From NCBI GenBank assembly GCA_021851785.1, contig JAJZBV010000012.1:1-64000 (forward strand): a stretch of DNA of 64,000 nt, written 5' to 3'. The position numbers were made by a program, and so were the translations under genes. The notes under the pieces are model-generated. The model was not told the DNA's origin and did not search any database. It saw only the letters and a list, made by a program, of their open reading frames with translations. Positions 53,641 through 62,845 of the stretch are shown piece after piece (position 1 is the first letter of the stretch; each line of letters starts with the position of its first letter). This DNA comes from Pseudomonadota bacterium (lineage in GTDB: Bacteria > Pseudomonadota > Alphaproteobacteria > Acetobacterales > Acetobacteraceae).

Positions 53641-53982
53641 GCGGATGGCCAGATGGCCGGCGAATAGGGATGATTGAGGGATGATTGACGGGGCCAATCC
53701 GGCGCGGCTACCCTGATCGGGATGGTTCCCCGGGAGGGGTGAAAAGGGAACGCGGTGCGATGCCGCGGCTGCCCCCGCAACTGTAAACGGCGAGCCGACC
53801 ATCTTTACGCCACTGGGAAGCCGCCCGGCGGGCTCGTCGGCGGTTTCCTGGGAAGGTGATGGTCGGCGTTGGAGCCGCGAGCCAGGAGACCTGCCATCAT
53901 CGACGTCAACGGCGGCCGCGGCGGGCGGGGAGTCCCTCTGTGTCTCACGCCGAGGACAGGCGACGTCATCCGCAGAGGCCTC
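53641..53982 (+). other. 342-bp leader of the Ni/Co permease gene
   Basis: This gap between the Hint gene and the permease start is mostly occupied by the cobalamin riboswitch at 53715-53900. The final ~80 bp before the ATG hold a short Gly/Arg-coding-looking stretch and AGAGG ahead of the start. No other gene is visible. Confidence 0.7.
53715..53900 (+). ncRNA. Cobalamin (B12) riboswitch
   Basis: The conserved elements occur in order: GGTTCCCC, AAAAGGGAACGCGGTG, CGCGGCTGCCCCCGCAACTG, CCACTGGGAAG, and the B12 box GCCAGGAGACCTGCC (53881-53895). The order matches the AdoCbl riboswitch class. The downstream gene is a cobalt/nickel permease, so B12 should lower its expression. The region between the B12 box and the start codon would carry the expression platform. 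Confidence 0.93.
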
Positions 53983-55050
53983 ATGTCTTCTCTCTCGTCT
54001 CGAACACCCATCACCGCCGCCGCGCCATCGCTCCGTCCGCCGATCATCCGCCTTTATACCCTGCTGCTCGGCCTCAACCTCGCGGTCTGGGCCTGGGCGC
54101 TGATGCTGTTTCGCCATCAGCCGGCGCTGCTCGGCACCGCGTTGCTCGCTTATGGGTTCGGGCTCCGCCACGCTGTCGATGCCGATCATATCGCGGCGAT
54201 CGACAACGTCACCCGCAAGCTCATGCAGGAGGGCAAGCGGCCGGTCAGTGTCGGCTTCTTCTTCGCGCTCGGCCATTCCTCGGTCGTCCTGCTCGCCGCC
54301 GCCGCCATCGCCGGCGCGGCGAAGGCGCTGGCGTCACAGATCGACGTCGCGAAAAGCATCGGCGGTGTCGTCAGCACTTTGATCTCGGCGCTGTTTCTGT
54401 TCGCGATCGCGGCGATGAATTTTTTCATCCTGATCGCCGTCTGGCGGACATTCCAGGCGGCGCGGCGCGGCGCCCCGTTCAACGAGCAGGATTTCGACCT
54501 TCTGCTCAACAGCCGCGGCCTGCTCGCCCGCTTCTTCCGCCCGCTGTTCCGGCTGATCACGCAGAGCTGGCACATGCTTCCGCTCGGCTTCATGTTCGGC
54601 CTCGGCTTCGATACCGCGACCGAAATAGCGCTCCTCGGCATTTCCGCGACCGAGGCAGCCAAAGGGCTCTCGGCCTGGTCGATCATGGTGTTCCCGGCGC
54701 TATTTGCCGCCGGCATGTCGCTGATCGACACCACCGATGGCGTGCTCATGCTCGGCACCTATAGCTGGGCCTTCGTCAAGCCGATGCGCAAACTCTATTA
54801 CAACCTCAGCATCACCCTGGTCTCGGTGGTGGTCGCGGTCGCGATCGGCGGGATCGAGACGCTCGGGCTGATCGGCGACCAGCTCGGGCTCGGCGGCTGG
54901 TTCTGGGGTGGCATCGGCGCGCTCGACGACAATTTCGGCAGCCTCGGCTTCGTCATCATCGGCGTCTTCATCGCCGCCTGGATCGTGTCCCTCGTGATCT
55001 ATCGCTATCAAGGGCTCGACGAGATCGACATCGCCGCCGATCGCGGATAG
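53983..55050 (+). CDS. NiCoT-family nickel/cobalt permease
   Basis: A 355-residue, about eight-helix transporter. The family metal signature is GLRHAVDADHIAAIDNVTRK (HX4DH), with GFFFALGHSSVVLLAAAAI and FMFGLGFDTATEIALLG. Control by an upstream B12 riboswitch indicates cobalt uptake for cobalamin synthesis rather than nickel for urease or hydrogenase. The start MSSLSSRTPITA follows AGAGG; the ORF-track start lies inside the riboswitch. Confidence 0.94.
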   Translation: MSSLSSRTPITAAAPSLRPPIIRLYTLLLGLNLAVWAWALMLFRHQPALLGTALLAYGFGLRHAVDADHIAAIDNVTRKLMQEGKRPVSVGFFFALGHSSVVLLAAAAIAGAAKALASQIDVAKSIGGVVSTLISALFLFAIAAMNFFILIAVWRTFQAARRGAPFNEQDFDLLLNSRGLLARFFRPLFRLITQSWHMLPLGFMFGLGFDTATEIALLGISATEAAKGLSAWSIMVFPALFAAGMSLIDTTDGVLMLGTYSWAFVKPMRKLYYNLSITLVSVVVAVAIGGIETLGLIGDQLGLGGWFWGGIGALDDNFGSLGFVIIGVFIAAWIVSLVIYRYQGLDEIDIAADRG

Positions 55051-55102
55051 AAACGGAAAATCCGGAACTCGATGTTCGTGAAACACGCAAGGGGGGTTGC
55101 TC

Positions 55103-56065
55103 GTGCCGGCTCATAACCGTTTCGAAAATCCACTGCCCGGCATTCCGAACATCGAGAACCCGTTTTTCGACCAGATCTTCGGCGATCTCGATCCGCCGGC
55201 CGAAATCCTGCGAATCGCCGGGGATTTGCGCCAGAACGGTTTCGCGGTGATCGATTTCCCCGACCCCGACATCATGGACCGGGCCGAGCGGATCAAGCGC
55301 GATCTCGGGCCGCAATTCGACCGCCAAGGCTGGTTGAGCGGCACAGCCCCCTCCCAGCGTGTCCAGGATGCCTGGCGGCAACACCCGGATGTCCGCGCCG
55401 TCGCCTGCAACAGAGCGGTTCTCGATCTGCTCGGGGCGCTTTACGGGCGGGCGGCGTTTCCGTTTCAGACGCTGAATTTCTTCACCGGCTCGCAACAACG
55501 CGCGCATAGCGACAGCCTCCATTTCAGCTCCGACCCGGAGCGCTGGATGTGCGGCGTCTGGCTCGCGCTGGAAGACATCGACGACGATAACGGCCCGCTC
55601 CTCTATTATCCGGGCAGCCATGTCTGGCGGATTTTCGATAATGCCTGTCTTGGCATCGATGTTACTGAACTCAAGGGGTTTCACGATCGCTACCCCGATT
55701 TCGAGACCACCTGGGAACGGATCGCCGACGCCCAGGCGGCGAAACCGCAGCATTTTCACGCCCGCAAGGGTCAGGCGCTGATCTGGGCGGCCAATCTGCT
55801 CCATGGTGGCGATCGGCACCGCGACCGCAATCGCACCCGCTGGAGCCAGGTGACACACTATTTGTTCGAGGGCTGCGGCTATTACACGCCGCTCGGCTCG
55901 GACGTCTTCCGGGGCCGGATCGCGCTCCGCGAACCCTATAATATTCTCACCGGCAAAACCGTCCCGAACTCGCGCAGGCCGCCGCAGCCAGAGACGCCAC
56001 CATCAGGCGCGCGCACGGCGCGCCGTTTTCTCGGGCGCGCCGCCCGTCGTCTCGGGCTCCGCTAA
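55103..56065 (+). CDS. Phytanoyl-CoA dioxygenase (PhyH) family protein
   Basis: A 320-residue putative Fe(II)/2-oxoglutarate dioxygenase. The iron facial triad is visible as HxD in QRAHSDSLHF and the distal His in NLLHGGDRHRDRN, with a following Arg (RTRWSQVTHY) for 2-oxoglutarate. WLALEDIDDDNGPLLYYPGSH is typical of the family. I chose GTG 55103 (VPAHNRFENPL), 6 nt after GGGGGG, over the TTG of the ORF track. Substrate unknown; neighbours (cobalt permease, glycosyltransferases) do not settle it. Confidence 0.82.
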   Translation: MPAHNRFENPLPGIPNIENPFFDQIFGDLDPPAEILRIAGDLRQNGFAVIDFPDPDIMDRAERIKRDLGPQFDRQGWLSGTAPSQRVQDAWRQHPDVRAVACNRAVLDLLGALYGRAAFPFQTLNFFTGSQQRAHSDSLHFSSDPERWMCGVWLALEDIDDDNGPLLYYPGSHVWRIFDNACLGIDVTELKGFHDRYPDFETTWERIADAQAAKPQHFHARKGQALIWAANLLHGGDRHRDRNRTRWSQVTHYLFEGCGYYTPLGSDVFRGRIALREPYNILTGKTVPNSRRPPQPETPPSGARTARRFLGRAARRLGLR

Positions 56066-56096
56066 GGGCTTACAGTCTCCGGGAGACGCGGGGCAG

Positions 56097-56225
56097 AGTC
56101 ATCCTTTAGGCCAGGGGTTTCACCCCTGGACCCGAGCAAAGGCGGAGCCTTTGCAATCCTTTCCGGGATGCGGGTCTGGGGCCGCTGGCCCCAGCTTGTC
56201 CAGGGCAGCGTCCTGGCGTTGGCTT
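56097..56225. terminator. Cluster of three or more hairpins between convergent genes
   Basis: Perfect stems CCAGGGGT-TTC-ACCCCTGG (56111-56129), CAAAGGC-GGA-GCCTTTG (56137-56153) and TGGGGCC-GCT-GGCCCCA (56177-56193), each with a 3-nt loop, in the 198-bp gap between the PhyH gene and the convergent glycosyltransferase gene. It probably blocks read-through, and its form suggests a REP-like element. Confidence 0.6.
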
Positions 56226-56263
56226 GATGCGATACAGTCTCCACAAGCCCTAAACCGATCGCG

Positions 56264-58270
56264 TTATTCCTGCGCGGCGAGAATCCGCGCCGCTGACGCC
56301 GGTGCGAGAGGGTCGCGGCGGTCGAGCCGCGTGATCGCCGGAAATGTCAGCCAGGGCTTGGGGCGGCGGGGAAACGGGGCCAGATTGCGGGCACCCGAAC
56401 TCAACGAAAGATTGGGGTTCCAGTAAGGGTCGTGGTCGAGGGTTTCGCCCCAGCGCGCGCGCATATAGGCGATTTCGGCGTAATAGCGCCGCGCCCTCTC
56501 GCCGCCGAGATCCTTGCCGCGGCTGGCCGATTCGAGATGATAGAGTTCGGCGAACGGCGTCCAGAGATTGCGATGGCCGAGAGCCTGGATGCGGAGACAA
56601 AGATCGACGTCGTTGAACGCGACCGTGAGATGCTCCTCATCGAAGCCGCCCACCTCCAGAAAGACCGATTTGCGCACCGCAAGGCAAGCGGCGGTGACGG
56701 CCGAGGTCGAGCGCGTGAGGCGCAAGAGATCGAATGCCCCGGGCGCGTCGCGCGTCTCGTAGCAATAATAATGGCCGGCGACCCCCTCCGGCCAGCCCAT
56801 GCCGAGAATGACCCCGGCGTGCTGGATGGTGTCATCGGCATAGAGCAGCTTGGCCCCGACCGCCCCGATCTCCGGCCGGAGCGCGTTCGAGACCATCTCG
56901 CGCAGCCAGCCGGGCGCGATCACGTCGATATCGTTGTTGAGCAGCAGCAGGATTTCCCCCCTCGCCGCGGCGACGGCGCGGTTATTGAGGCGGGAATAGT
57001 TGAACGGGCCCGGCATCGGCAAAACCCGCACCCGCCGGTCATGCGCGAGCCGGGCGTAAAGCGCCGCCGTCGCCGGCTCGCGGCTGTCGTTATCGGCGAT
57101 GATCACCTCGATCGCCGGGTAATCCGTCCGCGTCAGCACGCCGTCGAGACAGCGTTCCAGCAATTCCGCCCGGTCGCGGGTCGGGATGATGACCGAAACC
57201 AGCGGCGCCGTGGCGGGCAGCGGCCAGGCGATGCGATGGCGGTTTTCGCCCGCGATGGGCACGGCTTCGGCGGCGATCCCGCATCGTTCGAGATGGCGCG
57301 CGACGGCGGCGCGATCGAGCGCCGCCGTTTCCGCTGTCTCTCGCTCGTCGGGCGCCTCGTCGCGGCGGCGATGGCAGAGCACGCTCGGGATATGGCGGAT
57401 GCGGGCAGCGCCAGCGGCGAAAGCCAACGCCAACGCCGCTTCATGCCATGGTGGCGCCGCGCCATCCGCCGGCAACCCGCCGATCCGGGCAACGAGATCA
57501 GACCGATAGGCGCTGAGCCCGGTGAGATAATCCTGCGCCAGCAGCAGATCGGGGTCGAAATCCGGCTTGAAATAGGGCGCCGATCGCCGCCCCTCGGCGT
57601 CGATCTGATCCTCGTCGGCATAGAGCAGTTCAGCCTCGGGATGGGCGTTGATCTCGGTCGCGAGTTCATGGAGCGCCTGCGGCGGCAGGAGATCGCCGGC
57701 CATGATCGGCACCACCCAGCGCGCCAACGGCGCCGTCCTCGGCTCCGGAAAATCGCCGGCGCCATCATAGCGCTCGGCCTCGGTGGTGATGAGACGGAGC
57801 CGGGTGTCAGCGGCGGCGGCGCGTTCGAGGCCGCGTTGCTGCGGACCCGGCAAGGCGCCGCGCGCGGCGATCACCAATCGCCAATGGGGATAAAGCTGGT
57901 TTTCCAGGGTGGCGATGGTCGCGCGGATACGCGCAAGCGATGCGTCATGCGCCGGCATGAACAGCAGGAAATCGGGATGGATCGGCAATTGCCCGAGATG
58001 GCGGGCGATCGCGGCCCGATCGGCGGGCAGCAGCCGGTCATATTTGGCGATCCAGTTTTCGTAGGCGTTGGGGTTCTTGTGCTCGAAAACCGGCATCAGA
58101 AAGCGCCGCACTGGACGCCACAACACCCGGAGCACGGCGCCGAGAGCACGGTTGCGCCGCGCGAGCGCGCGCCCGGTCCGGATGCAGGCGAGCGAGAAAT
58201 CGGCCAGCGACAGCTTGCGCCGCGGTCCGCCGCCAGAATGATTGTCCGCGGAAAGGTTCGTCATCGGCAT
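56264..58270 (-). CDS. Two-module glycosyltransferase, C-terminal GT2
   Basis: A 668-residue cytoplasmic glycosyltransferase. The first half (residues ~75-320) looks like a degenerate GT-A module (PDFLLFMPAHDASLARIRATI, ELLYADEDQIDAEGR). The second half is a full GT2: LVSVIIPTRDRAELLERCLDG, VIIADNDSRE, LLLLNNDIDVIAPGW and EVGGFDEEHLTVAFNDVDLC. The layout resembles O-antigen/rhamnan-type transferases. It is divergent from another large glycosyltransferase over 286 bp. Either MPMTNLS or MTNLS could be the start. Confidence 0.88.
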   Translation of the reverse strand: MPMTNLSADNHSGGGPRRKLSLADFSLACIRTGRALARRNRALGAVLRVLWRPVRRFLMPVFEHKNPNAYENWIAKYDRLLPADRAAIARHLGQLPIHPDFLLFMPAHDASLARIRATIATLENQLYPHWRLVIAARGALPGPQQRGLERAAAADTRLRLITTEAERYDGAGDFPEPRTAPLARWVVPIMAGDLLPPQALHELATEINAHPEAELLYADEDQIDAEGRRSAPYFKPDFDPDLLLAQDYLTGLSAYRSDLVARIGGLPADGAAPPWHEAALALAFAAGAARIRHIPSVLCHRRRDEAPDERETAETAALDRAAVARHLERCGIAAEAVPIAGENRHRIAWPLPATAPLVSVIIPTRDRAELLERCLDGVLTRTDYPAIEVIIADNDSREPATAALYARLAHDRRVRVLPMPGPFNYSRLNNRAVAAARGEILLLLNNDIDVIAPGWLREMVSNALRPEIGAVGAKLLYADDTIQHAGVILGMGWPEGVAGHYYCYETRDAPGAFDLLRLTRSTSAVTAACLAVRKSVFLEVGGFDEEHLTVAFNDVDLCLRIQALGHRNLWTPFAELYHLESASRGKDLGGERARRYYAEIAYMRARWGETLDHDPYWNPNLSLSSGARNLAPFPRRPKPWLTFPAITRLDRRDPLAPASAARILAAQE

Positions 58271-58556
58271 GGCAGGGGCAGAAGGCTCATCCGCGATTTT
58301 TCCGGATCACGTGTAATGCTCATAATGTCTTGCATCCCCTAGTAACATGCCAGATCGGCGCAGACAAAACAAACTTGGCGCCGACAATCAGATGATAAAA
58401 TATCGCCATTCGTTATAAAATAGACGCACGCCAAATAAAAAATGCGGCCCTGCTCAAAATTTTTTTGACCCGCCGCCGCGTTGCGATCATCCCCGACCCA
58501 GGCCAAACTCCGCGCCCCGGCGTTCGACCGACTCCGGTGACACAAAGGCCGCTCCG
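58271..58556. other. Divergent 286-bp control region between two glycosyltransferase genes
   Basis: It is AT-richer than its surroundings, with TATAAAATA near 58409 and a run of T's at 58460. It probably holds divergent promoters, but no clear -35/-10 pair stood out on either strand. Confidence 0.35.
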
Positions 58557-61500
58557 ATGGATGACATTCTTGCTTGCGCGTCCCATGACGCGCCGTTTCG
58601 CGCCTTGCCGCCGGCGCTCGCCCATGCCTGGCTGCTCGCCGCCCATCTTTGCCGCGGCCGGGACGTCGTCGCGGTGCTGCCCCATGCGCAGGCGACCGGG
58701 CCGGCCGTGGTCGCCTGCGCGGCAAAGTCGCTCCGCCTGGTGGTGCGCGGCGAGGTCGAGCGGGGACGCGAGGCGCTTCCCGCGGGCGCTGCCGACGCGG
58801 CCCTCTGCCTCGATACCCTGGAGCGGAGCGCCGATCCGGCGGCGCTTCTCGCAACGCTCCGCGCCGCCTTGCGCCCGGGCGGCTTCGTTCTCGTCAGCGC
58901 CCGCGACCGCGACGTCGTCTCACCCCCGCCGCCCCCCCTGGGGGCCTACCGCCATGCCTTCTCGCGCGCCGATCTCGCCGGGCTGCTCGGCGCCGCCTTC
59001 GCCCATGTCGCGCTCGTGCCCCAACGCGGCTTCGCCGGCTTCGCCGCCCTCCCCGAGACACCGCGCGGCGCGCTCGTGTTCGATCACGCCACGCCGGATG
59101 CGACCATTGCCTCACCCACCCTGCCGCGCGCGCCGTTTCTGCTCGCCCTCGCCAGCGACACGCCGCTTCCCGCTCTGCCGGCGAGCCTGCTCCTGCGCGA
59201 TGATTTCGCCGCCGTCGAAACCCTCCGCGCCGAGGCCGAGCAGGCCCGCGCCCTGGCGGCCCGCGACCACGCGATGATCGGCACCATCGCCGCGCGCATC
59301 GAGCGGCTGGAAGCCGAGATCGCGCGTTTGACGGCGAGTGCGCGCGAGGCCGAAGGCGAAGCCGCCGCGCTCCGCGCCGATCAGGCGAAACTGCTCGCCC
59401 TCGCCGGTCTCGGCCAGCGCCTGCGCGTCATCCAGCGCGGCTTCGGCGTGGCCCTCCGCGCGGCGCGAGAGGGCCGAACCCTCGCGCGCACGCGCCGCCA
59501 TCGCGATGGACAGAAAATCGCCCTGCTTTCCGCAAGCCCGCTTTTCGACCGCGCCTGGTATCTGACCCGCAACCCGGAGGTCGCGGCGAGCGGGATCGAT
59601 CCGGTGTGCCATTACGTCACTGATGGCGCCTTTCTCGGCTATGATCCCGGGCCGGATTTCTCGACGCTCGATTATTTCGCGCTCAATCCCGACGTGATTT
59701 CCGCCGAGGTCAATCCGCTCGAACATTACGAGCGTTTCGGCCGCGCCGAGAACCGCGCGATCCGCCCGGCGCAGCGCGATGCCGGGCCGCTGCCTGCGTC
59801 CGCGCCGGCGGCCGGGCAAGCCGCGCCGGCGCTCCGCGTCGCCATCCTCTCGGGCGAGGCGGAGACGCCCGGCCACACCTATCGCGTGATCCGCCTCGCC
59901 GACGCCCTCCGCGCCCAGGGCGCGATCGTGAGCACCCATGCGCCGACCACGAAAGACGGCAAGCCGGTCGCCGGCGAGAAGCTCGCCGATCGCATCGGCG
60001 TCGTCGATCTCCTCATCATCTGGCGCCTCGGCTGGAGCGCCGAACTCCGCGATATCGTCGAGCGGGCGCGGGCGGTGGGTGCGCGGCTCGTGCTCGATGT
60101 CGATGATCTGATGTTCGACGCCGAACACGCCTCGCCCGACGTGATCGACGGCATCCGCACCCGCGGCCTCGATCCCGCCGCCGTCAAGGGGCATTTCCTC
60201 GCCGTCCAGGAGACCTTGAAGGCGATGGATTTCGCCATCACGCCGACGCATTTCCTCGCCGGTGAAGTCCAGCGCTGGGCGATCCCGGCCTTCGTCATCC
60301 CGAACGGCTTCGACCGCGAGAATTGGTGGCTGGCGCGGCTCGCCGTTCGCGCCCGCCGGCTCGCGGCGCCGGACGGGCTGATCCGCCTCGGCTATGCCAG
60401 CGGCAGCCGCACCCATCAGCGCGATTTCAAGCGCGCCTCGGGCGCGGTCGCGCGGATTCTCGCCGCCCGGCCGCAATGCCGGCTGGTGCTGTTCCGCCAT
60501 GGCCCCTGGCCCACCCTCGATAGCGAGGAATTTCCCGAATTGATCGGGGTCGAGGATCAGATCGAGTGGCGGGCGACGGTGCCGGTCGCGGAATTGCCGC
60601 GCGAACTCGCCCGCTTCGATGTCAATCTCGCGCCGCTCGAAGCCGGCAATCCGTTTTGCGAGGCGAAAAGCGAGTTGAAATATTTCGAGGCGGCGCTGGC
60701 CGGCGTGCCCTCGATCTGCTCGCCGACGGCGCCGTTCCGCCGCGCGGTGCGGGAGGGCGAAACCGGGTTTCTCGCCGCCGACGAGGATGCCTGGCACACG
60801 GCGTTGCTCACCCTGGTCGATGACGCGGCGCTCAGGGCACGCATCGCCGAGCGCGCCTATCTCCATTGCCTCTGGGCGTATGGACCGGAGCGGCGGGGGG
60901 AAATGGCGGCGAGCTTTCTCGATCAGGTGCTGCGCCCCGGCCGCCAGGCGGCGCGGCAATTCGCGCTCGATATCGCGCTCGCCGCCCGCCCCGCGCCGGC
61001 CCTGCCCGCGCTCCCCGAGAGCGAGATCGTCTTCGCTCATGACACGCTGGCCCGCGGCGTCGCGACCGTCGTCGTGCCGCTCTACAATTATGCCGGCTAC
61101 GTCGCCGAAACGCTGGACTCGATCGAGGCGCAGACTTTGTCCGCGCTCGATCTGATCGTTGTCGATGACGCCTCGACCGATTCCTCCCTCACCGTCGCCA
61201 GGGATTGGCTCGCCGCCCATCACGCCCGCTTCGGCCGCGCGCTGCTTCTGCGCAACAAACAGAATGCCGGCCTCGCGCGCACCCGCAACGCCGGTTTCAC
61301 GCAGGCCGAGACGCCGTATGTCATGCCGTTCGACGCCGATAACATCCTCCTCCCCGACTGTCTCGTCCGCTGCCTCGCCGCGATCGAGGAAAGCGGCGCC
61401 GCCTTCGCCTATCCGACGATGCAGCGTTTCGGCGGCGCCGACGATATTTTCGCGAACCTCCCCTATGACCCGATCCGCCTCGCCCCCGGCAATTACATCG

Positions 61501-61805
61501 ACGCGACCGCCCTGGTGCGCCTCGCCGCCTGGGCGGCGATCGGCGGCTATCACGATATTCGCCCGACGGGGTGGGAGGATTTCGATTTCTGGTGCCGCCT
61601 CGCCGAGGCCGGCTTTTTTGGCGTGCATGTCGATCAGCCGCTGGTGCGCTATCGCGTGCATCAAACCTCGATGCTGCGCACCGTCACCAATATCGAGGAC
61701 AATCTGCGCACGCTGCGTGGCAAAATGCGGCGGCTCCATCCCTGGACATTGGAGGGGCGCGTCGTGGGCCCACCCTCCGGGGCCCACCCTCCGGGGATTG
61801 AGTGA
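58557..61805 (+). CDS. Multidomain glycosyltransferase: methyltransferase-like, coiled coil, GT4-like and GT2 domains
   Basis: A 1082-residue protein. Residues ~1-200 resemble a SAM methyltransferase core (AALCLDTLERSADPAALLATL, RPGGFVLVSA) but the N-terminal SAM glycine loop is not convincing. A coiled coil spans ~220-285. Residues ~330-400 hold two short repeats, YLTRNPEVAASGIDPVCHY and YFALNPDVISAEVNPLEHY. A GT4-like domain (~420-800) has VDLLIIWRLGW, PAFVIPNGFD and KYFEAALAGVPSI. The C-terminal GT2 (~835-1075) has VVVPLYNYAGYVAETLD and VMPFDADNILLPD. It likely assembles surface glycan; substrate unknown. A 14-bp tandem duplication lies at the 3' end. Confidence 0.88.
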   Translation: MDDILACASHDAPFRALPPALAHAWLLAAHLCRGRDVVAVLPHAQATGPAVVACAAKSLRLVVRGEVERGREALPAGAADAALCLDTLERSADPAALLATLRAALRPGGFVLVSARDRDVVSPPPPPLGAYRHAFSRADLAGLLGAAFAHVALVPQRGFAGFAALPETPRGALVFDHATPDATIASPTLPRAPFLLALASDTPLPALPASLLLRDDFAAVETLRAEAEQARALAARDHAMIGTIAARIERLEAEIARLTASAREAEGEAAALRADQAKLLALAGLGQRLRVIQRGFGVALRAAREGRTLARTRRHRDGQKIALLSASPLFDRAWYLTRNPEVAASGIDPVCHYVTDGAFLGYDPGPDFSTLDYFALNPDVISAEVNPLEHYERFGRAENRAIRPAQRDAGPLPASAPAAGQAAPALRVAILSGEAETPGHTYRVIRLADALRAQGAIVSTHAPTTKDGKPVAGEKLADRIGVVDLLIIWRLGWSAELRDIVERARAVGARLVLDVDDLMFDAEHASPDVIDGIRTRGLDPAAVKGHFLAVQETLKAMDFAITPTHFLAGEVQRWAIPAFVIPNGFDRENWWLARLAVRARRLAAPDGLIRLGYASGSRTHQRDFKRASGAVARILAARPQCRLVLFRHGPWPTLDSEEFPELIGVEDQIEWRATVPVAELPRELARFDVNLAPLEAGNPFCEAKSELKYFEAALAGVPSICSPTAPFRRAVREGETGFLAADEDAWHTALLTLVDDAALRARIAERAYLHCLWAYGPERRGEMAASFLDQVLRPGRQAARQFALDIALAARPAPALPALPESEIVFAHDTLARGVATVVVPLYNYAGYVAETLDSIEAQTLSALDLIVVDDASTDSSLTVARDWLAAHHARFGRALLLRNKQNAGLARTRNAGFTQAETPYVMPFDADNILLPDCLVRCLAAIEESGAAFAYPTMQRFGGADDIFANLPYDPIRLAPGNYIDATALVRLAAWAAIGGYHDIRPTGWEDFDFWCRLAEAGFFGVHVDQPLVRYRVHQTSMLRTVTNIEDNLRTLRGKMRRLHPWTLEGRVVGPPSGAHPPGIE
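61766..61793 (+). repeat. 14-bp tandem duplication at the 3' end of the multidomain glycosyltransferase gene
   Basis: GGGCCCACCCTCCG occurs twice back to back. Since 14 is not a multiple of 3 it shifts the frame: one copy would end GPPSGD, whereas two copies end GPPSGAHPPGIE. Confidence 0.85.
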
Positions 61806-61873
61806 CCAGCGAGGCTGGGCCATAAAAGAAAATATCCCCGCATCGGGCGGGGTAAATAAAACCGGGAGGAAAC

Positions 61874-62845
61874 ATGCAACGCCGATCCTTGCTGCAAGCC
61901 GCCGCCGGAATTGCCGCCCTCGGCGCCCTGCCGGTGGCCGCGCGGGCCGCGGAAAAAACCGTCGTCTATCTCACGCCCGGGCTCGATCTGCCGTTCTGGC
62001 GCTATCTCGCCAAGGGCATCGGCGATACCGCCAAGGCGCAGGGCTATGGCTTCACCGCCCTCGACAGCCACAACAACGCCGCGACGCAATTGAAAAACGC
62101 GCAGGACGTGATCGCCCGGGGCGTTGCCGGCATCTGCATCTCGCCGACCGACAGTTCGACGGCCCCGGCGGTGCTCGGCCTCGCGGAGAAGGCCAACATC
62201 CCGGTGGTCGTCTCCGATATCGGCACCAATTCCGGCGAATACGTCTCTTTCGTGATTTCGGACAATTTCGACGGCGCCTATGGCATCGGCAAAGTCTTGG
62301 CATCCAAGATCAAGGCCAAGGGCTGGCAGGATGGCAGTTACGGCATGGTCACCATCAGCCAGGCGCGCAAGAACGGCCAGGCGCGCACCGCCGGCTTCCG
62401 CACCGCGATACGCGAGGCCGGCATCACCAAGGAAGTGCCGCTGCAACAGATGCAATCCTACACCACCGATGAAACCTTCCGCTTCGTCCAGGACATGCTG
62501 ACCGCGCATCCCGATCTTCGCGGCTTGTTCGTCCAGACCGACCAGCCGACCACCGGCGCCTTGCGCGCGATCAAGGCGGCGCGGCGCGAGGGGCAGATCC
62601 TGGTCGCCGCCTTCGACGGCACGCCGGAACTGGTGCAGCTCATCAAGGCCGGCCAGGTGGTCGGCTCGGGAATGCAGCAGCCCTATGAGATGGGCGTGAA
62701 ATCGGCGGAAGCCCTGCTCGCCCATTTCCGTGGCGCGAGCGTGCCCAAGCAGACCTCGGTGCCGATCCTGGTGATCACCAGCGAGAACGTCGATCGCATG
62801 CTGCCGGTCATCAAGCGCACGGTGTTCGCCGGCGAAATGGCCTGA
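61874..62845 (+). CDS. Sugar ABC transporter substrate-binding protein (RbsB-like)
   Basis: A 323-residue periplasmic receptor of the Peripla_BP_4 type. The signal MQRRSLLQAAAGIAALGALPVAARA begins with a twin-arginine-like RRSLLQ. The mature part has TVVYLTPGLDLPFWRYLAKG, NAQDVIARGVAGICISPTD and GLFVQTDQPTTGALRAI. A GGGAGGAA ribosome site lies before the ATG. Its stop overlaps the ATPase start (TGATG). The sugar is not identifiable. Confidence 0.92.
   Translation: MQRRSLLQAAAGIAALGALPVAARAAEKTVVYLTPGLDLPFWRYLAKGIGDTAKAQGYGFTALDSHNNAATQLKNAQDVIARGVAGICISPTDSSTAPAVLGLAEKANIPVVVSDIGTNSGEYVSFVISDNFDGAYGIGKVLASKIKAKGWQDGSYGMVTISQARKNGQARTAGFRTAIREAGITKEVPLQQMQSYTTDETFRFVQDMLTAHPDLRGLFVQTDQPTTGALRAIKAARREGQILVAAFDGTPELVQLIKAGQVVGSGMQQPYEMGVKSAEALLAHFRGASVPKQTSVPILVITSENVDRMLPVIKRTVFAGEMA

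Noticed and set aside
59112-61823. 903-residue minus-strand ORF opposite the multidomain glycosyltransferase
   Set aside because: Arg/Gly/Glu-rich shadow composition with no motif, while the plus strand shows four recognisable regions.
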